Assembly: GCA_026398575.1 (NCBI GenBank)
Contig: JAPLSP010000113.1
Coordinates: 1 to 10,770 of the forward strand
Source: Candidatus Sumerlaeota bacterium
GTDB lineage: Bacteria; Sumerlaeota; Sumerlaeia; JADFCT01
Direction of reading: 5' to 3'
DNA: 10,770 nucleotides
The notes under the pieces were generated by a model. It was not told where the DNA came from. It did not search any database and saw nothing but the letters and a program-made list of their open reading frames with translations. Shown one piece after another: positions 7,191-10,770 of this stretch. Position 1 is the first letter of the stretch; every line of letters starts with the position of its first letter. Both the position numbers and the translations under genes were made by a program.

Positions 7191-7307
7191 GAGTTCCATC
7201 TTTAGTGTTTGTAGTTCCATCTTTAAGTGTTTGTAGTTCCATCTTTAGATGGTGTTTGTGGTTCAACCTTTAGGTTGTGTTTGGAATTCAACCTTCAGGT
7301 TGAATTT
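7191..7307 (+). repeat. Array of five 20-25 bp palindromic units
   Basis: Units start at 7191, 7211, 7233, 7258 and 7283. The full unit is 25 bp: GTAGTTCCATCTTTAGATGG plus TGTTT. The core is a tight hairpin: CCATCT/AGATGG (7239-7252), CAACCT/AGGTTG (7264-7277), and the strongest, AATTCAACCT/AGGTTGAATT (7285-7306, 10 bp). The arms change together between units, which argues that the hairpin itself is kept. The first two units have lost most of the right arm and are 20 and 22 bp long. The array fills most of the gap between the two paralogous fucosidases. Confidence 0.85.
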
Positions 7308-7336
7308 CAACCAGCAAAAAAAAAAGGGAGTTTTCC

Positions 7337-9517
7337 ATGAAACAACCGGCGTTTGCTATAGCCATGGCAATTGCTTCTATGCTGGTTGCGATATGCAGCA
7401 ACATGCAGGCGCAGGACGCCCCGGACGCAAAACCCTGGCTGAAAGCCGATCCCAAACGCATGGAGGCATGGAAAGACCTGCGCTTCGGAATGTTCATTCA
7501 CTGGGGATCCGTCAGCCTGAAGGGAACTGAAATCGGCTGGTCACGCGGCGCGGAACGTCCGGGCGTGGGCGGCAAGGGCGAAATTCCCGCCGATGTCTAT
7601 GACAATCTCTACAAGCAATTCAACCCAACGCTCTTCAAGGCGGATGAGTGGGTGCAGATCGCCAAAGACGCCGGGATGAAGTACATGGTGCTGACCACAC
7701 GCCATCACGACGGCTTCAGCATGTTCGACACCAAGCAATCCGACTACAAGATCACCAGCCCGGATTGCCCGTTCAAGCGGGACGTTGTCAAGGAATACAG
7801 CGAAGCCTGCCGGAAGGCGGGATTGTGGCTGGGGTATTATCATTCGCAGCCCGACTGGCGCCATCCGGACTACATGACGGCGAACCATGCCAATTATGTG
7901 AAGTACCTGCATGGGCAGGCGCGCGAACTTCTCACAAACTATGGCAAAGTGGATATCCTCTGGTTTGACGGCCTCGGCGGAGACGCCAAGCGCTGGGACG
8001 CCGAAAACCTTTTCAAGATGATGCGCGGGTTGCAGCCGGACGTAATCATCAACAACCGCTGCGGACTGCCGGGCGACTGGGATACGCCCGAGCAGACGGT
8101 CGGGACATTCAAAATCAACCGCCCCTGGGAGACATGCATGACGATCTGCCAGCAATGGGCGTGGAAGCCGGACGATCGGATGAAGTCGTTGAAGGAGTGT
8201 TTGCAGACGCTGCTGCGCTGCGTGGATGGCGACGGCAATCTGCTCTTCAACGTCGGGCCGATGCCGGACGGGCGCATCGAGCCGCGGCAGGTCGAGCGCC
8301 TGAAAGAAATGGGCGCATGGCTGAAATCCAACGGCGAGTCGGTCTATGGAACGCGCGGAGGGCCGTTCAAGCCGGGCAAGTGGGGTGGCTCGACTCACAA
8401 GGGAAACACGATCTATCTGCATGTCTTCGATTGGGGGAACGCAGGCGCGCTGGCATTGCCGGCGATTAAAAGGAAGGTCTTGAAAGGCGCGCTGCTTGGC
8501 GGCGGCGGCGAGGCGGAAGTCAAACAAACGACGGAAAGCATTACGGTAAAAGTGGCGGCGAACAAGCGCCAGGAAATCGCAACGGTGGTGGCGCTCGAGT
8601 TGGATGGCCCGGCCAGGGATATCGCGCCCCGAAGCGTGACGGCGGCGGGCGCGGCGCCAAACTTGTGCGAAGGCAAAAAAACCAGGGCTTCGAACGTCTA
8701 TCAAAACTTGTTGGCGGAGTTCGGGCCGGACAAGGCGCTGGACGGCGACATGGAAACGCGCTGGGCGACGGACGAAGGCGTCAGGCAGGCGTGGCTCGAA
8801 GTGGACCTGGGCACGCCGCAGACGTTCAACCGCGCCATCATCAATGAGTGCGTGGAATATGGCGCGCGCGTGCAATCCTTCGAACTGCAATCCAAGGAAG
8901 GCGAGAGTTGGAAGACGTTCCACAAGGGAGCAAAAATCGGAGAGGCCTTCGATCAGCGAATCGAACCGGTCACGGCGCAATTCGTGCGGCTCAATATCCT
9001 GCAAGCGAGCGACGGTCCGACGATATATGAGTTTCAAGTGATGAACGACAAGGGCAAAGCAGCGGTTCGATCGGCGATTTCATCCGGCGTGGCTCGATCG
9101 GCGGTCCCAACCAGCGCGCCTCTGAGCCAGGGCAAACAGGCGCGGGCGTCAAACGTCTTTGGAAAGAGCGCCGGCTTCGCCGCAAACAAAGCCGTGGATG
9201 GTAACAAGGGCACGCGTTGGGCGACGGACGGCGGAGTCCATCAGGCATGGCTTGAAGTGGACCTGGGCACGTCACAAACCTTTAATCGCATTGTCATCAA
9301 TGAATGGACGAATGCGGGCGAGCGCATCGAGGCCTTCGAGCTGCAAACTAAGGACGGCGAGAACTGGAAGACGTTCCATACGGGAACCAGCATCGGCGCG
9401 GATTTCGACGAGAAGTTCGATCCCATTACAGCGCAGGTGGTTCGGCTCAATATACTGCGCGCGAACGAAGGCCCAACGCTGAATGAGTTTCAGATCTTCA
9501 ACGATCAGAAAAAGTAG
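7337..9517 (+). CDS. Secreted GH29 alpha-L-fucosidase with two tandem F5/8-type-C (CBM32-like) domains
   Basis: A 726-residue protein. AAGGGAG (7324-7330) is six bases before the ATG. Signal peptide with probable cleavage after QA (residue 25). The GH29 barrel is about 33-340: FGMFIHWGSVSL (50-61), TTRHHDGFSMFDT (120-132), VDILWFDG (205-212) with D211 as probable nucleophile, DTPEQ (249-253) with E252 as probable acid/base, RPWETC (262-267) and LLFNVGPMPDGRIEP (302-316). By eye about three quarters of catalytic residues match the preceding gene. Two discoidin-fold domains follow, about 443-571 and 596-723. Each has the RWATD, AWLEVDLG, TFNR, FELQ, RLNIL and EFQ landmarks, and a Ser/Ala/Val linker separates them. 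The extra domain arose by internal duplication and probably raises avidity for glycan. The enzyme removes terminal alpha-L-fucose outside the cytoplasm; linkage preference is unknown. Confidence 0.95.
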   Translation: MKQPAFAIAMAIASMLVAICSNMQAQDAPDAKPWLKADPKRMEAWKDLRFGMFIHWGSVSLKGTEIGWSRGAERPGVGGKGEIPADVYDNLYKQFNPTLFKADEWVQIAKDAGMKYMVLTTRHHDGFSMFDTKQSDYKITSPDCPFKRDVVKEYSEACRKAGLWLGYYHSQPDWRHPDYMTANHANYVKYLHGQARELLTNYGKVDILWFDGLGGDAKRWDAENLFKMMRGLQPDVIINNRCGLPGDWDTPEQTVGTFKINRPWETCMTICQQWAWKPDDRMKSLKECLQTLLRCVDGDGNLLFNVGPMPDGRIEPRQVERLKEMGAWLKSNGESVYGTRGGPFKPGKWGGSTHKGNTIYLHVFDWGNAGALALPAIKRKVLKGALLGGGGEAEVKQTTESITVKVAANKRQEIATVVALELDGPARDIAPRSVTAAGAAPNLCEGKKTRASNVYQNLLAEFGPDKALDGDMETRWATDEGVRQAWLEVDLGTPQTFNRAIINECVEYGARVQSFELQSKEGESWKTFHKGAKIGEAFDQRIEPVTAQFVRLNILQASDGPTIYEFQVMNDKGKAAVRSAISSGVARSAVPTSAPLSQGKQARASNVFGKSAGFAANKAVDGNKGTRWATDGGVHQAWLEVDLGTSQTFNRIVINEWTNAGERIEAFELQTKDGENWKTFHTGTSIGADFDEKFDPITAQVVRLNILRANEGPTLNEFQIFNDQKK

Positions 9518-9573
9518 ATTTGGCGTGCGATGGAAGAAGGCAGCTTGAATCTGCTGAGGCGCTAAAGCCGCTG

Positions 9574-9627
9574 AGTCTGGATGATCCGACGGGTCTGATT
9601 GGTCCGACGAGTCCGACCGGTCCGACT
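9574..9627. repeat. 9-bp periodic GGTCCGACN repeat
   Basis: Six units run in phase: AGTCTGGAT (9574), GATCCGACG (9583), GGTCTGATT (9592), GGTCCGACG (9601), AGTCCGACC (9610), GGTCCGACT (9619), then decay. The period and GTCC core match the arrays at 39-77 and 2326-2415, though the remaining bases differ (CGAC instead of CTTG). It lies between the last fucosidase and the mutarotase and is in frame with the latter, so it can look like an N-terminal extension of that protein. Confidence 0.8.
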
Positions 9628-9681
9628 GTCCACTTGATCCAAAAGCCTGCAACACCAAATCATCAAAGGGAGGCCAAAGAA

Positions 9682-10005
9682 ATGAAACGCTATGGGATGG
9701 TCCTGAAGCTGCGTCCGGAAAAATACGAGGAGTATAAGCGCCTGCACGCGGCGGTCTGGCCGGACGTGCTGAAGATGATCAAAGCGTGCAACATCCGCAA
9801 CTACTCGATCTATCACAAGGACGGCTATCTCTTCAGCTACTTCGAATACACCGGCAAAGACTTCGCCGCCGACATGGCGAAAATGGCCGCCGATCCCACG
9901 ACGCAAAAATGGTGGGAAGTCTGCATCCCCTGCCAGGAGCCGCTTGCGACGCGCGCCGAGGGCGAGTGGTGGGCGAATATGGAAGAGCTGTTTCACCAAG
10001 ACTAG
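9682..10005 (+). CDS. rhaM: L-rhamnose/L-fucose mutarotase, RhaM (DUF718) family
   Basis: A 107-residue protein. The ATG at 9682 is chosen because GGGAGG (9668-9673) precedes it and because the family is about 104 residues long. Upstream in-frame codons from 9520 run through the 9-bp repeat and are not protein-like. It aligns without gaps at its start with E. coli RhaM as I remember it: Y18, H22 and Y41, all implicated in catalysis there, are at identical positions, followed by WW (77-78) and the FH near the end (104-105). The family interconverts alpha and beta anomers of 6-deoxy-L-sugars in the cytoplasm. Beside three fucosidases and no rhamnosidase, L-fucose is the more probable substrate, but sequence alone does not settle it. 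It is the last plus-strand gene of the cluster. Confidence 0.9.
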   Translation: MKRYGMVLKLRPEKYEEYKRLHAAVWPDVLKMIKACNIRNYSIYHKDGYLFSYFEYTGKDFAADMAKMAADPTTQKWWEVCIPCQEPLATRAEGEWWANMEELFHQD

Positions 10006-10159
10006 GAGCTTGTCCAGCGCCTATAGGTCAGCTGCTTTAGCCATGAAATAGTCTATCCTTATTATTTAGATCAAATCTGAGCCTCTCCTGCGGTTGAGGG
10101 ATTACCAGGAATATAGGCGGTTGTAGATTCATTCACGTTGGCAAGCTTCCCAGATTGAA
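10006..10159. other. Convergent intergenic gap
   Basis: This is 154 bp between the mutarotase stop and the stop of the minus-strand membrane protein. I looked for a bidirectional terminator and found only a weak CCTC/GAGG stem near 10082-10098 without a T-run. The base composition changes from GC-rich to AT-rich here, marking the end of the fucosidase cluster. Confidence 0.4.
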
Positions 10160-10546
10160 CTAACGATTGTATAAATGAAAAACGACATCGAAGTAAATCA
10201 CAGGAGGCAATAGCAAGAGGCATATTCGCTTTATGGGAAAGCGGTCAAAGTAATAGTAATAGCGAAGGCCGTATAACATGATAACAGTCCAAAACAGAAA
10301 GCACGCTGAATAAAGCACCACAAGTGTCATTCCATCAATGGTGGCAATGAAGCTCAAGAGATAACATATCAATGCGCCTAATAGAAATCCCCACCCCGTT
10401 GCCATGGAGTAAATCTCTCGAAAAACAATCGTATCCCAATAAGCAGTATTTTGAATGATTATCGCAGCTATCGTCATCACCTGGCAGCTGAATATCCATC
10501 CAAGCGACTTTCCATCTTTTCCAATTTCAAAATCCAGCAGACGCAT
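10160..10546 (-). CDS. Small multi-pass membrane protein of unknown function
   Basis: A 128-residue protein on the minus strand from the ATG at 10546-10544 to the TAG at 10162-10160. I do not recognise a family. Four hydrophobic stretches suggest transmembrane helices: about 14-34, 50-68, 72-95 and 107-124. The short loops contain a YYYYFDRFPIKR stretch (96-107) whose basic residues suggest a cytoplasmic side. The start has only a weak ribosome binding site (GGGG about 10 bases upstream) and overlaps the end of the preceding minus-strand frame by 20 bases, which suggests translational coupling. It is AT-rich compared with the fucosidases and transcribed toward them, so it is probably not part of that cluster. 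Confidence 0.6.
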   Translation of the reverse strand: MRLLDFEIGKDGKSLGWIFSCQVMTIAAIIIQNTAYWDTIVFREIYSMATGWGFLLGALICYLLSFIATIDGMTLVVLYSACFLFWTVIMLYGLRYYYYFDRFPIKRICLLLLPPVIYFDVVFHLYNR

Positions 10547-10770
10547 TGATACGTCCCCTGTTTCGGCGCTCCAAAAGAACGGCTATTTGCTCCAGCTCTA
10601 CGCTGATATCTTTAGCCAGCTTAACCGACACGTATGCCTTTAGCCGCGCAAAATGGGCACATAAAATTCTGTTCGGCACAGGCAGCGAAGGCAAGGCGAA
10701 AACATCCTGCGGCGCGTGGATGACGCGGTAATGAACGAACAGGGATGACTCGATGGTAGTCTGGCAAGAC
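10527..10770 (-). CDS. C-terminal part of an unidentified protein (5' end beyond window)
   Basis: On the minus strand the frame from the right edge (first full codon 10769-10767) stays open for 80 codons and ends at the TGA at 10529-10527. The product has a hydrophobic, proline-containing part (HAPQDVFALPSLPVPNRIL) followed by a probable helical end (ISVELEQIAVLLERRNRGR). I cannot assign a family. It is supported by the open length without a stop, the protein-like composition and the 20-base overlap with the next gene's start. Chance openness is still possible. Confidence 0.45.
   Translation of the reverse strand, partial: SCQTTIESSLFVHYRVIHAPQDVFALPSLPVPNRILCAHFARLKAYVSVKLAKDISVELEQIAVLLERRNRGRINASAGF

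Noticed and set aside
7191..7307. CRISPR array
   Set aside because: There are no spacers between the units, each unit is a self-contained hairpin, and no cas gene is present.
7337..7399. Lipoprotein signal in the third fucosidase (Cys at residue 20)
   Set aside because: The residue before the Cys is Ile, which does not fit a lipobox; an ordinary signal peptide is more likely.
7541..9037. Minus-strand open frame of 498 codons opposite the third fucosidase
   Set aside because: It is an antisense shadow caused by GC-rich third positions; the product is Arg/His-rich and has no recognisable domain. A similar one at 5488-6474 opposite the second fucosidase is rejected for the same reason.
9520..9681. 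N-terminal extension of the mutarotase (54 residues)
   Set aside because: It translates the 9-bp repeat, lacks a ribosome binding site, and would make the protein far longer than its family; the ATG at 9682 has a good GGGAGG before it.
10546..10731. Small plus-strand frame at the right end
   Set aside because: It has no ribosome binding site and Ser/Arg-rich composition typical of a shadow frame, and it lies opposite the more protein-like minus-strand partial gene.

Overview
The window reads as chromosomal DNA of a Gram-negative, environmental, carbohydrate-degrading bacterium. The coding parts are GC-rich and the gaps are clearly more AT-rich. The type IV prepilin has a PNFLEAQTRSK-type start and a central YPPN stretch, and several GH29 fucosidases sit together. 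That combination is what I associate with Sumerlaeota, Hydrogenedentota and PVC-type genomes. This placement is from memory of such proteins, not from a search.

Layout. Positions 1-1145 (minus) hold an AraC-family regulator that is open to the left edge. Its expected stop is missing and the frame runs on through a 7-bp tandem repeat and then a 9-bp repeat. Divergent from it, on the plus strand, come: a uroporphyrinogen-decarboxylase-fold protein (1264-2322); a secreted GH29 alpha-L-fucosidase with an extra C-terminal beta-rich domain (2470-4473); a type IV prepilin/pseudopilin (4699-5304); a secreted GH29 fucosidase with one F5/8-type-C (CBM32-like) domain (5401-7182); its close paralogue with two such domains (7337-9517); and a RhaM-family sugar mutarotase (9682-10005). 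The right end is AT-richer and carries a convergent minus-strand pair: a four-helix membrane protein (10160-10546) and the C-terminal part of an unidentified protein (10527-10770) that overlaps it.

How it fits together (inference). The three fucosidases carry signal peptides and would release L-fucose outside the cytoplasm. The CBM32-like domains would hold two of them on glycan. The mutarotase would interconvert anomers of the imported 6-deoxysugar, and the AraC regulator would sense a pathway sugar and control the divergent genes. The roles of the UROD-like protein and of the prepilin in this setting are unknown. No transporter, kinase, dehydrogenase, isomerase or sulfatase is seen in the window, so catabolism downstream of fucose must lie elsewhere.

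The most unusual content is in the gaps. A 9-bp-periodic GTCC/GGAC repeat recurs in three separate intergenic positions, once as opposed arms able to fold on themselves. A 7-bp repeat has replaced the end of the regulator gene. A 25-bp hairpin unit is repeated five times between the two paralogous fucosidases, with matching changes in both arms.
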